DNA of 14,749 nucleotides from Candidatus Kaiserbacteria bacterium CG_4_10_14_0_2_um_filter_50_16 (GTDB lineage: Bacteria > Patescibacteriota > Minisyncoccia > Phycocordibacterales > Phycocordibacteraceae), in the NCBI GenBank assembly GCA_002793115.1, contig PFPP01000023.1, positions 1 to 14,749 on the forward strand, given 5' to 3'. Both the position numbers and the translations under genes were made by a program. How positions within the stretch are numbered: position 1 is the stretch's first letter; every line of letters begins with the position of its first letter. The notes beneath the pieces are model-generated. The model made no database searches. It saw only the letters and a program-made list of their open reading frames with translations, and was not told where the DNA came from. Positions 6,444 to 13,760 of this stretch are shown here, one piece after another.

Positions 6444-8360
6444 ATGAATTTAGCACCAGCTCCAGCACCAGCTCCAGCACATCCACGACCAAGTTTGAGA
6501 CACGACGAAGTACAACCAGTTCGCGCTCGTACCTCGCGGCGCTTTGACCGTGGAAGTCGCCCGTTGGGCCGTAGTGGCATGCGCCCCGGAGGCGCCTCGC
6601 GCCGTATCCAGAGAATCTTGCGCCGTCCGACCGCCCTCTCGCATGCGCGCGCGAGCCGCACCGCCGACTACTATCCAGAACGGCCGGCGGAAAATATCGT
6701 GCGTATTGTTCCTTTAGGCGGCGTTGAAGAAGTAGGGCGCAATATGATAGCCATCGACGTCAACGGCGATATCATCGTCATGGATGCCGGTTTCCACTTC
6801 AAGGCCGAGGATGATGCGCCAGGGGTCGACTACACGCTTCCAAACACGAAATTTTTAGAAAAAAATGCCGAACGAGTGAGAGGTGTCATTATCACGCACG
6901 GCCATCTTGACCATATCGGCGGCATTCCCTTTACCTTGCCGCGTTTCGGCAATCCGCCGATCTACACGCGACGTGCGACGAGCATTATGATTCAGCGCCG
7001 GCAAGAGGAATATCCGGACGTGCCAAAGCCAAACATCGTCGAGATAGAAGTTAATTCCGAACTCACAATCGGCACCACGCGGGTGAAATTTTTTCCGGTA
7101 ACACACTCGATTCCCGATTCGATGGGCGTCTCAATCCGAACTCAGTACGGCAACATCGTTATTACGGGCGATCTGAAGCTCGAACACGTGGACAGCGTCC
7201 CCTCGGAGCGCGAACAAAAAACGTGGGGCGAAATCGGAAAAGAAAACAATCTCTTCTTTATCGCAGACTCGACAAATGCGGAAAAAGATGGGTTTTCGAT
7301 TCCTGAACAACGCGTGCTTCAAACGCTTGAAGAGATTATTAAAACGGTGCAAAGCCGACTCATCATTGGCACGTTCGCTTCGCAATTCGAGCGTATGATT
7401 AATATAATCAAGTTCGCCGAGCGATATGGGAAAAAGATCGTCACCGAAGGCCGCTCTATAAAAAACAACATCGAGATTGCTCAGAAAGCAGGCTTGCTGA
7501 CTGTCGATAAGGCGACGATTATTCCCGCGCAGGAAATGAACGATTATCCGCCGAACAAGATCGTCGTGCTCGCGACCGGCGCGCAAGGCGAGGAATTCGC
7601 CGCATTGATGCGCATCGCGACAAAACAACATAAATACATTACTTTCAATGAACGTGATACCATTGTTCTCTCGTCGTCAATCATTCCAGGAAATGAAATT
7701 TCGGTGCAGAAGCTGAAGGATAATCTCTACCGTAATAACGTAACGATTATTCATTACCGCTCAAGCGACGTTCACTCAACTGGCCATGGCAACGCGGGCG
7801 AACTCGTCTGGATTAACCAACAGGTGAAGGCGCAGTTCTTTATGCCGGGATATGGTTACCGTTCGATGACCACCTGCCATGCGAAAGCGGTCGAGCAGGC
7901 TGGCTTTCCAAAGGATCACATCGTAATCCCGGACAACGGAATCGTTATCGACATCGTTGACGGTAAGGAACTGCATGTACATAAGCAAAAAGTGCCCGCG
8001 GCACCGTTTGTCGTTGATGGCTTCATGATCGGTGATATACAGGAAGTCGTTATTCGCGACCGCCAGTCGCTCGCGAAGGACGGTATGTTCGTCATTATCG
8101 CGAGCATCGCCCTCAAGACCGGCAAGTTGCGTAAGTCGCCTGACATTATTAGCCGTGGTTTCATCTACCTGCGCGAGTCGCAAAATTTGCTCAACGAAGC
8201 GCGCGTTCTTATCAAAAAAACCATTGAGGATTCGACACGGAATATGAGCCCGATTGACCTGGATTATGTGAAGAACAACCTGACAGACGTCATTGCGGGA
8301 TTTCTTTTCGCCCGCACCAATAAGGCCCCGATGGTCATTCCGGTACTCATCGGGATGTAA
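6444..8360 (+). CDS. rnj: Ribonuclease J (beta-CASP metallo-beta-lactamase RNase) with altered motif C
   Basis: 638 residues; typical RNase J is about 550. The enzyme performs 5'-3' exo- and endonucleolytic RNA decay and processing. Residues 1-80 are a Pro/Ala then Arg-rich extension, probably disordered and perhaps RNA-binding. The catalytic core follows: THGHLDHIGG (151-160, metal ligands H152, H154, D156, H157), H221, TGD (D243), the DSTN motif at 275-278, GTFASQFER and HSTGHGN (444-450). At the position of the usual PxHGEYR motif it reads PGYGYRS (468-474), so the motif C histidine is Tyr470 and the following glutamate is Tyr472. The C-terminal domain is complete (motif SRGFIYLRES). The start is uncertain, as there is no Shine-Dalgarno sequence; downstream in-frame starts would remove part of the extension. 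Confidence 0.9.
   Translation: MNLAPAPAPAPAHPRPSLRHDEVQPVRARTSRRFDRGSRPLGRSGMRPGGASRRIQRILRRPTALSHARASRTADYYPERPAENIVRIVPLGGVEEVGRNMIAIDVNGDIIVMDAGFHFKAEDDAPGVDYTLPNTKFLEKNAERVRGVIITHGHLDHIGGIPFTLPRFGNPPIYTRRATSIMIQRRQEEYPDVPKPNIVEIEVNSELTIGTTRVKFFPVTHSIPDSMGVSIRTQYGNIVITGDLKLEHVDSVPSEREQKTWGEIGKENNLFFIADSTNAEKDGFSIPEQRVLQTLEEIIKTVQSRLIIGTFASQFERMINIIKFAERYGKKIVTEGRSIKNNIEIAQKAGLLTVDKATIIPAQEMNDYPPNKIVVLATGAQGEEFAALMRIATKQHKYITFNERDTIVLSSSIIPGNEISVQKLKDNLYRNNVTIIHYRSSDVHSTGHGNAGELVWINQQVKAQFFMPGYGYRSMTTCHAKAVEQAGFPKDHIVIPDNGIVIDIVDGKELHVHKQKVPAAPFVVDGFMIGDIQEVVIRDRQSLAKDGMFVIIASIALKTGKLRKSPDIISRGFIYLRESQNLLNEARVLIKKTIEDSTRNMSPIDLDYVKNNLTDVIAGFLFARTNKAPMVIPVLIGM
6453..6480 (+). repeat. 12-bp tandem repeat encoding the Ala-Pro start of RNase J
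   Basis: Two perfect copies of GCACCAGCTCCA (6453-6464, 6465-6476) plus a partial GCAC. It encodes APAPAPAPA just after the start codon. The unit is in frame, so copy-number slippage would only change the length of the disordered extension. Confidence 0.8.
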
Positions 8361-8383
8361 ATTCCGTGGTATCCTCGGACAGC

Positions 8384-9538
8384 ATGCGCACACGGGTTAC
8401 CCTTTTTGCCGCAAATTTTTTCTTTTCGTTGTTCGTTACTCTTGTCGCGTATATTCCGCTCGTCTATCTCTCCTCTTTCATGCCGGCGGCGTACACCGGC
8501 CTTGTCATCGCTGGCGGCGCTTTCTGCGCTCTTATTTTTTTCCCATTCCTGCCGCGACTTGTTGCGCGGTATGGCGCCCAGCGGCTCGTGCTTCTATTCG
8601 CGAGTATGGAGATGGCTGTGCTCCTCATGCTTGCGGTTACGCCGGGAGTCTTCATGGTCTCCGTTCTCATCACTCTCGCCATTTCGCTCCAGCCCCTTCT
8701 TTCATACGAGCTTGATCTGCTCCTTGAAGCAACGGTCGTCGAAGAAAATATGACCGGTCGCGTGCGCGCGCTTTTTCTCACTGCATGGAACGTCGCCGCG
8801 CTCGTCGCGCCGCTTCTTGTTGGAGCGCTTCTCATCAATGCCGACACCTATGGCCGCATATTCCTCGTCGCCGCGGCTGCTCTAGTACCTTTTATCGCTC
8901 TCTTCACCGTTCAGCGCCTTCCGCGAGGCGCGTCTCCCCTGCCCTCCTCAATGCGCGATACGTTCGTTCGCATTATGCGAGATCGCGACCTAGCCGCGGT
9001 TACTTTCGGGCATCTTATTCTGTATCTCTTCTATGTTTGGGCGCCTTTGTATGTTCCGATGTATCTTCACAACGTACTTGGCATCCCGTGGTTGAATCTC
9101 GGATGGATGTTCTCAATTATGCTTATTCCTTATGTTCTCATCGAATACCCGGCGGGATGGATCGCTGACCGAATTCTTGGCGATAAAGAGCTTATGCTTG
9201 CCGGTTTCCTCATCGCTGGCGGAGCGCTCGCCTCGGTCAGTCTTCTTACGCCAACATCGTCTATTTTTCTTATTCTCTGCATTCTTATCAGCTCGCGTAT
9301 AGGCGCGGCGCTCATCGAGAGTATGAACGAGGGGCACTTCTTCCGCCGCGTTTCTGAGCGGGATATAGATTCGGTGAGCATTTTCCGCGGCGTGTGGCCG
9401 CTCGCCGACATCATCGCCCCGATTGTGGGCAGTCTCATCCTCTTGTTCGGTAATTATCAGATTCTTTTCGCATTCACAGGCGCTTTTGTCGGCATCGCGG
9501 GCGCTGTTGCGACCCTGCTGATAAAAGATTTTCGTTAA
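8384..9538 (+). CDS. Major facilitator superfamily (MFS) transporter
   Basis: 384 residues from ATG 8384; a GTG at 8366 would add six residues. It has about 12 hydrophobic helices with the two-half MFS layout. A motif-A-like loop (LPRLVARYGAQRLVLL) lies between helices 2 and 3, a central loop falls at about residues 180-205, and an equivalent loop (YPAGWIADRILGDKELML) lies in the second half. Such proteins are secondary transporters, often efflux pumps, but the substrate is not readable here. A TATCCT at 8370-8375 sits 8 nt before the ATG and could be a -10 element. Otherwise the gene may be co-transcribed with RNase J, 23 bp upstream. It converges with nth across a 30-bp gap in which I see no terminator hairpin. 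Confidence 0.85.
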   Translation: MRTRVTLFAANFFFSLFVTLVAYIPLVYLSSFMPAAYTGLVIAGGAFCALIFFPFLPRLVARYGAQRLVLLFASMEMAVLLMLAVTPGVFMVSVLITLAISLQPLLSYELDLLLEATVVEENMTGRVRALFLTAWNVAALVAPLLVGALLINADTYGRIFLVAAAALVPFIALFTVQRLPRGASPLPSSMRDTFVRIMRDRDLAAVTFGHLILYLFYVWAPLYVPMYLHNVLGIPWLNLGWMFSIMLIPYVLIEYPAGWIADRILGDKELMLAGFLIAGGALASVSLLTPTSSIFLILCILISSRIGAALIESMNEGHFFRRVSERDIDSVSIFRGVWPLADIIAPIVGSLILLFGNYQILFAFTGAFVGIAGAVATLLIKDFR

Positions 9539-9568
9539 TTAATCCTTCTTCGATTGTTTCGATTGTCA

Positions 9569-10228
9569 TCATTTAGCGCTTGGCCAGCGGAGTGCGGCGG
9601 GTGGCCAGAGCTTGGTGAGTGGATGAAAGGTGCAGTCGTGAGGACGAGCCGGGCAGACAGAACGGCCATAGCGTACGAAGCTGTTGTTCACATATTTCCA
9701 ATCTTTTTTCGGAATGAGTGATTCGAGGTCTTTTGAAATTTTTGTGGGGTCGATATTGTCGGTCAGGTCGAAGCGCCGCGCAAAGCGCTTCACGTGCGTA
9801 TCAGTCGCGATGCCTTCCCACACACCATAGAGCTCACCAAGAATGACATGGGTGGTCTTGTAGCCGATGCCCGATAACACGATAAGCTCTGCTTCCGTGC
9901 GCGGTACTTCCCCACTATATTTTTCTTGTAACGATCTCGCAGTAGCAATAATCGCCTTCGCCTTATTGCGGAAGAACGGAATCGAGGAAATCTCTTTCAT
10001 AAAAGTTATCCTATTCGCTTTTGCAAAGTCATGCGGCGTTTTATATTTCTTAAAGAGTATTGTCGTTAGTCTGTTCACCGCCGTATCGGTACACTGCGCC
10101 GAGAGGATGACTGCAACGACGAATTGAAACGGTGTTGTGTACGTGAGTTCACTTTTCGGCTCTAGATATGTCCTCTTTAGGTAGGAAACTATCTTCTTCG
10201 CGCGCACTGCGCGTTCGGTACGGCTCAT
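9569..10228 (-). CDS. nth: Endonuclease III-type DNA glycosylase/AP lyase with incomplete iron-sulfur ligand set
   Basis: 219 residues, the normal length. Base-excision repair enzyme removing oxidised pyrimidines. ILSAQCTDTAVN (41-52) matches the family. The helix-hairpin-helix is LSGIGYKTTHVIL (118-130) with the catalytic lysine at K124, and the catalytic aspartate is D143 in TDTHVKR. The C-terminal iron-sulfur loop should be C-x6-C-x2-C-x5-C. Here it reads C192-x6-C199-x2-H202-x5-W208, so the third cysteine is His and the fourth is Trp. The cluster is probably absent or atypical, although the active site is intact. The start codon overlaps the TGA of the polymer-forming gene (10225-10228), so translation is probably coupled. 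It is the last gene of a minus-strand operon. Confidence 0.9.
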   Translation of the reverse strand: MSRTERAVRAKKIVSYLKRTYLEPKSELTYTTPFQFVVAVILSAQCTDTAVNRLTTILFKKYKTPHDFAKANRITFMKEISSIPFFRNKAKAIIATARSLQEKYSGEVPRTEAELIVLSGIGYKTTHVILGELYGVWEGIATDTHVKRFARRFDLTDNIDPTKISKDLESLIPKKDWKYVNNSFVRYGRSVCPARPHDCTFHPLTKLWPPAALRWPSAK

Positions 10229-11388
10229 AACATTTCAGGAGTTTGTTCCTCGCGCGGAAAAGCAAAGTTAAAAAAGAGCTGCAAAAGTGCGCCTGCTGAA
10301 AAAGTGGTGAGCAGGAGCACTGCAAAAAGACCAATGAACGGCACGAGAGAAATGAGCGAGAGCAGGAGCATACCAATGACGCCATCGTGCCACAGCATCG
10401 TATCGCGGCGAGCGAAACGCCGCGCGAAGACACTGCCGAGAAAAATTCCAGCATACAAAAGTGCAAGAAATGCCACGAGGGCATAGAGAAAGAAAATTAA
10501 AAGTGCAAGACCAATACCGACAAATGTAAGCGAGAGCAGAATAAGCAAGATCGGCGTGGCGACGAGTGTTGCGAAGCCGAGTAGCATGGTAAGAAGGATG
10601 GCACGCGGCTGTTTCGTATACGCACGCCCGGCGATCGCTTCCGCAAGTTTCGGGAAAAGTCCCGCAAGAAGACCGGCGAGAATAAGCGCTCCGAGGACGC
10701 GCACAAAAAGGAAAAACCCGATGCTCATGAGTGCGAGAATGCGCGAGGTGCTGGCGTCCGGCAGATACGAAGCATTGGTGTACTTAACACCGCCGATTAT
10801 CGTTGCTGACGCAGGGATAGCGGCCGGTTCGGGCGCTTCATAAGAAAGCGTGCCGAGTATAGTGGTGCTAGCTGCGAGTGTCAGATGACCGCTCGTGATG
10901 ACCGTTACATCGCTCGCGAAATCGCCAGCAAGCGAGACAGTATTCCCATAGAGAGTAACCGGGCCTATTGCCCCGTTCGTCAAGGAGGTGTCGATGGCAC
11001 CGATAAAGACGCTTCCGTCGGCACGACCGGAATCATGCACAGAAAACCCAAAAGCGATTATATCGCCTCCCACTTGTTCTTCAATGTTGATGCGCCCGCC
11101 AAAAAATCGGACATCGCCCGTTACGCGGGCACGCGAGCTGATGGAGCCGGCGAGAACGAGCTCATCGCCATGCACAGGCGCAGCGGTAACGACTGAACCC
11201 CCTGTTACCGAAAGATCTCCTGCTACTGGAGCCGTGATAACGACCGAGATGCCTGCTCGGTATGCATTTCCGGGCGAGGAACTTGCGGCAAGGAGCGAAC
11301 GTGCCACTGAAAAAGATGCGGGAGCAGACGCTGCAAGCGTACTCGCCGGAAGAAGGAAGATAAGTGCAATGAGAAGTGCGCGTTGCAT
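10225..11388 (-). CDS. Exported polymer-forming (bactofilin-like) beta-solenoid protein with C-terminal membrane helices
   Basis: 387 residues from ATG 11388. This start gives a clean signal peptide (MQRALLIALIFLLPASTLAA); an ATG at 11454 only adds 22 poorly fitting residues. Residues about 45-190 are short beta-strand repeats of the GDxxxxGGxVxxxxxVxGD type, as in polymer-forming cytoskeletal (bactofilin) domains, but here placed after a signal peptide. The C-terminal half (about 217-375) has four or five hydrophobic helices and ends in a charged tail. It may form an extracytoplasmic scaffold or a membrane-bound sensor, but no function is established for this architecture. It lies 7 bp after the VKOR gene and overlaps nth by 4 bp, so it belongs to that operon. 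Confidence 0.75.
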   Translation of the reverse strand: MQRALLIALIFLLPASTLAASAPASFSVARSLLAASSSPGNAYRAGISVVITAPVAGDLSVTGGSVVTAAPVHGDELVLAGSISSRARVTGDVRFFGGRINIEEQVGGDIIAFGFSVHDSGRADGSVFIGAIDTSLTNGAIGPVTLYGNTVSLAGDFASDVTVITSGHLTLAASTTILGTLSYEAPEPAAIPASATIIGGVKYTNASYLPDASTSRILALMSIGFFLFVRVLGALILAGLLAGLFPKLAEAIAGRAYTKQPRAILLTMLLGFATLVATPILLILLSLTFVGIGLALLIFFLYALVAFLALLYAGIFLGSVFARRFARRDTMLWHDGVIGMLLLSLISLVPFIGLFAVLLLTTFSAGALLQLFFNFAFPREEQTPEML

Positions 11389-11395
11389 ACCGATG

Positions 11396-11845
11396 CTAGA
11401 CCGCAGGCGGCCTATGGAACGCGCTTCTGCGGATAGGTTCGATCGATATAGCAAGGATAAAAATGAGAATCGTGATAAGAGCTGAAACAGAGCAGTAGAT
11501 ACAGAATGAGCCTATGACGAATATCTGGATGAAGGTGAAATAGAGGGAGGACAGAACTCCAATGCATGAAATGGTTTGAAGCGCATGGCGTATAAGCTGA
11601 TCGTAAATGATAATCTCGAGCGCGGCAAGGACAAAAATAATGCAGTAAAACAGGATGCCGAGTTCAGAAATCGGAATGCCGAAGATATGCGAATACTGGC
11701 TCGTTGCGACAACATTGCAACTGGAGAGGTTCTGAATGTTGCAGAGAAGTGGCGTACCATTCAATTCGCTCTGAGTGAGGTAAAAAGAATCTGCGAGTCC
11801 GCAAAAAGCGAGGATGAGGATAAGTATGACGCCGACACGTTTCAT
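11396..11845 (-). CDS. Vitamin K epoxide reductase (VKOR) family disulfide-forming membrane protein
   Basis: 149 residues from ATG 11845, starting MKRVGVILIL. An ATG at 11857 or one farther upstream (12064) is possible, but a -10 hexamer supports 11845. Four or five hydrophobic helices are present. The loop cysteines are C35 and C43 (SSC), and the active-site pair is C115-x-x-C118 in SFCIYC, the arrangement expected for bacterial VKOR. The enzyme passes electrons from an extracytoplasmic thioredoxin-like partner to quinone, so it replaces DsbB in disulfide formation. No fused or adjacent thioredoxin domain is present, so the partner lies elsewhere. Cysteine-rich exported proteins in this window, such as the GH16 product, would be plausible clients. 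It is followed 7 bp later by the polymer-forming gene. Confidence 0.9.
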   Translation of the reverse strand: MKRVGVILILILAFCGLADSFYLTQSELNGTPLLCNIQNLSSCNVVATSQYSHIFGIPISELGILFYCIIFVLAALEIIIYDQLIRHALQTISCIGVLSSLYFTFIQIFVIGSFCIYCSVSALITILIFILAISIEPIRRSAFHRPPAV

Positions 11846-11852
11846 ACTGCCC

Positions 11853-11881
11853 AGCATACGCACTATGCCACCCGCATGCAA
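11853..11881 (-). promoter_or_regulatory. Candidate leaderless promoter of the VKOR gene
   Basis: On the minus strand TTGCAT (11876-11881) and TATGCT (11853-11858) are separated by 17 bp, and the hexamer ends 7 nt before the ATG at 11845. It lies in the 76-bp gap after the DUF4383-like gene and would give an internal operon promoter. The match to consensus is moderate. Confidence 0.4.
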
Positions 11882-11921
11882 CAGTAGTGTGCCAAAAACT
11901 AAACGAAAGTAGTTATATGCG

Positions 11922-12323
11922 CTATTGATTCGAGGGGGGTAAGGGTGACACAGGTGGCATACTGCTATGTGTCTCATCTTTGCTATACATCCCCGCGGCG
12001 AAGATAATTGCACCGGCGATAAGATCGAGCCAGCTGACAGCACTGTTTGTATAGGCGATTCCAAGCAATGCCCCGTCCGTGAAGATGCCGATGAGGCCGA
12101 GCAGGAATATCACCGCGCCGATAATCTGAAGCCAGAGCACGGAGTTTCCGCCTGCCCAGAAAGCAACGGCAAGCAAGATTACCCCGAGAATGATGCAGAT
12201 GCTGTTGAACACCGCATCAGTAGCAAACAACGCCCCGGTGCCGATAAGCGGATTACTCACGAATCCAAGAAGACCAAAGAGCACTATAATGACTCCGAAT
12301 ATGATAGTGAGAGTTTTTGCCAT
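11922..12323 (-). CDS. Small four-helix membrane protein, DUF4383-like
   Basis: 133 residues from ATG 12323, starting MAKTLTIIFGVII. An ATG at 12371 adds 16 residues that look non-native. Four hydrophobic helices are separated by short loops (LGFVSNPLIGTGALFATD, GIFTDGALLGIAYTN), with a Pro/Ser-rich C-terminal tail (MPPVSPLPPSNQ). The loop spacing resembles the DUF4383 family, membrane proteins of unknown function that are frequent in actinobacteria and in Parcubacteria. It is the first gene of the minus-strand run leading to VKOR, the polymer-forming gene and nth. An imperfect inverted repeat lies just before the start (12328-12349). No Shine-Dalgarno sequence is seen. Confidence 0.7.
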   Translation of the reverse strand: MAKTLTIIFGVIIVLFGLLGFVSNPLIGTGALFATDAVFNSICIILGVILLAVAFWAGGNSVLWLQIIGAVIFLLGLIGIFTDGALLGIAYTNSAVSWLDLIAGAIIFAAGMYSKDETHSSMPPVSPLPPSNQ

Positions 12324-12327
12324 ATAA

Positions 12328-12349
12328 GTCGTTAGGTTGCTAAAACGAC
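12328..12349. promoter_or_regulatory. Inverted repeat in the upstream region of the DUF4383-like gene
   Basis: GTCGTTAG (12328-12335) and CTAAAACGAC (12340-12349) can pair with a two-base bulge around a 4-nt loop, starting 5 bp from the ATG. It could be an operator or a 5'-leader hairpin of the minus-strand gene. It lies within the 122-bp divergent region shared with the DedA gene. Confidence 0.3.
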
Positions 12350-12411
12350 GCACTCCATTTAATGATACCACTGTTTACTGCCGCTCGTGGGGGGGCGCCA
12401 AGTGTTCTGTG

Positions 12412-12417
12412 TATAAA
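12412..12417 (+). promoter_or_regulatory. Possible -10 element (TATAAA) for the DedA gene
   Basis: TATAAA lies 28 nt before the preferred ATG in a short divergent intergenic region. No convincing -35 box precedes it. Unlike other starts in the window, this arrangement would leave a short 5' leader. Confidence 0.3.
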
Positions 12418-12445
12418 GAAATCTGATAGACTGAAACGATTCGCT

Positions 12446-13042
12446 ATGAATCCTTTTTTCTTCATTTCACATCTTATCGACGGAGCTGTCGGCAACACGG
12501 CACTTCTCTCATTCACTATTATACTCGGCACTCTTATCTTAGAGGATATGACGACGGTCATCGTCGGTGTCCTTGCGGCTGATGGCATCGTACCAATTCC
12601 TCTCGCTCTCTTTTCTCTTTATATAGGCGTCGTTTTCGGCGATGTTGGGTTTTATTGTCTCGGGTGGCTCGCGCGTACTCATCCGCGACTCGCCAGCTAT
12701 GTTGATCATGATTTTATTGCGCCCATTCGCACGTGGCTCAAGACTCGGTATGTGCTCACGATTTTTTCTGCCCGCTTCATACCGGGTACGCGCCTTCCGA
12801 CTTACGCCGCAAGCGGTTTCTTCCGCTCACCGTTCTCTACATTCGTGTTGACTGCAAGTACCGCGATCTTAATATGGACAACAATCCTTTTTTCCGTTTC
12901 GTATTGGTTTGGGAACTTCACCTCCGAATGGATCGGCCCAGTACGCTGGGGCATCGCTCTCGCCTTCTTGCTCGCAATCTTCTTTACCGCCCGGCATAAT
13001 CTCCTCGCGTATCACGCGAAGAAGGAAGAAAAAACTATCTAA
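12446..13042 (+). CDS. DedA/VTT-family membrane protein
   Basis: 198 residues from ATG 12446. A start at 12362 would add 28 residues that read as untranslated leader. Five to six hydrophobic segments are present. DedA signatures are the acidic residues E33/D34 and D46 in the first hairpin, GDVGFYCLG in the second segment, and the conserved FSARFIPGTRLPTYAASGF block with Arg110 and Arg116. Those arginines have the same six-residue spacing as the essential pair of the E. coli homologues YqjA/YghB. Family members act as proton-coupled transporters or lipid scramblases in envelope maintenance. A TATAAA at 12412-12417 could be the -10 box, giving a ~20-nt leader. The stop codon overlaps that of the convergent exonuclease gene by 4 bp (13039-13042). 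Confidence 0.85.
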   Translation: MNPFFFISHLIDGAVGNTALLSFTIILGTLILEDMTTVIVGVLAADGIVPIPLALFSLYIGVVFGDVGFYCLGWLARTHPRLASYVDHDFIAPIRTWLKTRYVLTIFSARFIPGTRLPTYAASGFFRSPFSTFVLTASTAILIWTTILFSVSYWFGNFTSEWIGPVRWGIALAFLLAIFFTARHNLLAYHAKKEEKTI

Positions 13043-13740
13043 CGAAATGTTTCCTGCCACCGCTTATAGAGCGCGGTGGTGGCGCGGAGATCGCCGGCAT
13101 TGTAGCGGGCGATATCGAGATACTTCCCCGCGCGGTAGAGCGCAGTGACATCGTCGCCAGTGGTGCCGGACGCCTTTGGACTCTCGATGCCGAGCGCACG
13201 ACAGAAGAGATGTAAACTTTTGCGGAAGCGAGCGGCGCCGTAGAACGTGAGTTGATCCATAAGGTCGATATGCGTACACCCGCGCTGAGAGGAGAGGTAG
13301 CGGTTCGAGAGCAGATCTTTGGTCGGCTTCACGTTGTGTGCCATCGAACGGAGCGCGAGGAAGGGCGCGTCGAAACTGCGGCCGTTGAACGAAACGAACT
13401 CTGTGCATACCGCCGCGACCTTCCAAAATTGTTCGAGCATTTCTTTTTCTTCCATCGGCTTATAGGCAATTCCGTCTGTTTCAGTTTCTTTCATTTTTGT
13501 GCCAGGCGCTGAGAAATACACCGCGCCTTTTTCTTTTTCAGTATCGAAGACACCAATAGCGATGATGAAGCCGGTGAGGGGCGAAAAGCCGAGTCCTTCT
13601 TCGAGCTGTTTCATCTCCTGCACATATTTCTCTTCATCCAGATCTGATTCTCTGATCCATCGTGAGAGATTGTGCCGTGTCGCTTCGTCAAGCGAGTCCC
13701 AATCCTCACCGACTGTTTCTATATCAAATACGAGTGCCAT
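13039..13740 (-). CDS. DnaQ-like 3'-5' exonuclease of the PolB-exonuclease type
   Basis: 233 residues from ATG 13740, which begins directly with the Exo I motif: MALVFDIET, with D6 and E8. Upstream ATGs at 13758 and 13806 would extend into the divergent gene. Exo II is FNGRSFDAPFL (aspartate at 124), and Exo III is YNAGDLRATTALY (Y213 and D217). These four acidic residues bind the two catalytic metals. The length and layout fit the stand-alone predicted 3'-5' exonucleases related to the DNA polymerase B proofreading domain, active on DNA or RNA in the cytoplasm; the true substrate is unknown. It is transcribed divergently from the PLD gene from a shared -10 octamer, and its stop overlaps that of the DedA gene. 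Confidence 0.85.
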   Translation of the reverse strand: MALVFDIETVGEDWDSLDEATRHNLSRWIRESDLDEEKYVQEMKQLEEGLGFSPLTGFIIAIGVFDTEKEKGAVYFSAPGTKMKETETDGIAYKPMEEKEMLEQFWKVAAVCTEFVSFNGRSFDAPFLALRSMAHNVKPTKDLLSNRYLSSQRGCTHIDLMDQLTFYGAARFRKSLHLFCRALGIESPKASGTTGDDVTALYRAGKYLDIARYNAGDLRATTALYKRWQETFR

Positions 13741-13746
13741 AAGCAC

Positions 13747-13754
13747 AGTATACT
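13747..13754. promoter_or_regulatory. Symmetric bidirectional -10 element between exonuclease and PLD genes
   Basis: AGTATACT is a perfect palindrome, so both strands show TATACT. It is centred at 13750.5, exactly midway between the A of ATG 13761 (+) and the A of ATG 13740 (-). On each strand the hexamer ends 6 nt before the start codon. Both transcripts would therefore start at, or next to, their ATG (leaderless). No -35 or Shine-Dalgarno sequence is seen on either side. Confidence 0.55.
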
Positions 13755-13760
13755 TCATGC

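Noticed and set aside
7131..7631. Minus-strand open frame of 166 codons within RNase J
   Set aside because: Antisense to the conserved core of the enzyme, with no domain features.
7776..8393. Minus-strand open frame of 205 codons across the 3' end of RNase J
   Set aside because: It lies wholly antisense to conserved RNase J sequence, has no recognisable motif and is rich in Arg/Asn, as expected of an antisense shadow.
9539..9568. Bidirectional terminator between the MFS and nth genes
   Set aside because: The 30-bp gap has T-rich runs but no convincing hairpin stem.
10988..11485. Plus-strand open frame of 165 codons opposite the polymer-forming gene
   Set aside because: Antisense shadow in GC-rich DNA with no protein-like hydrophobic pattern.
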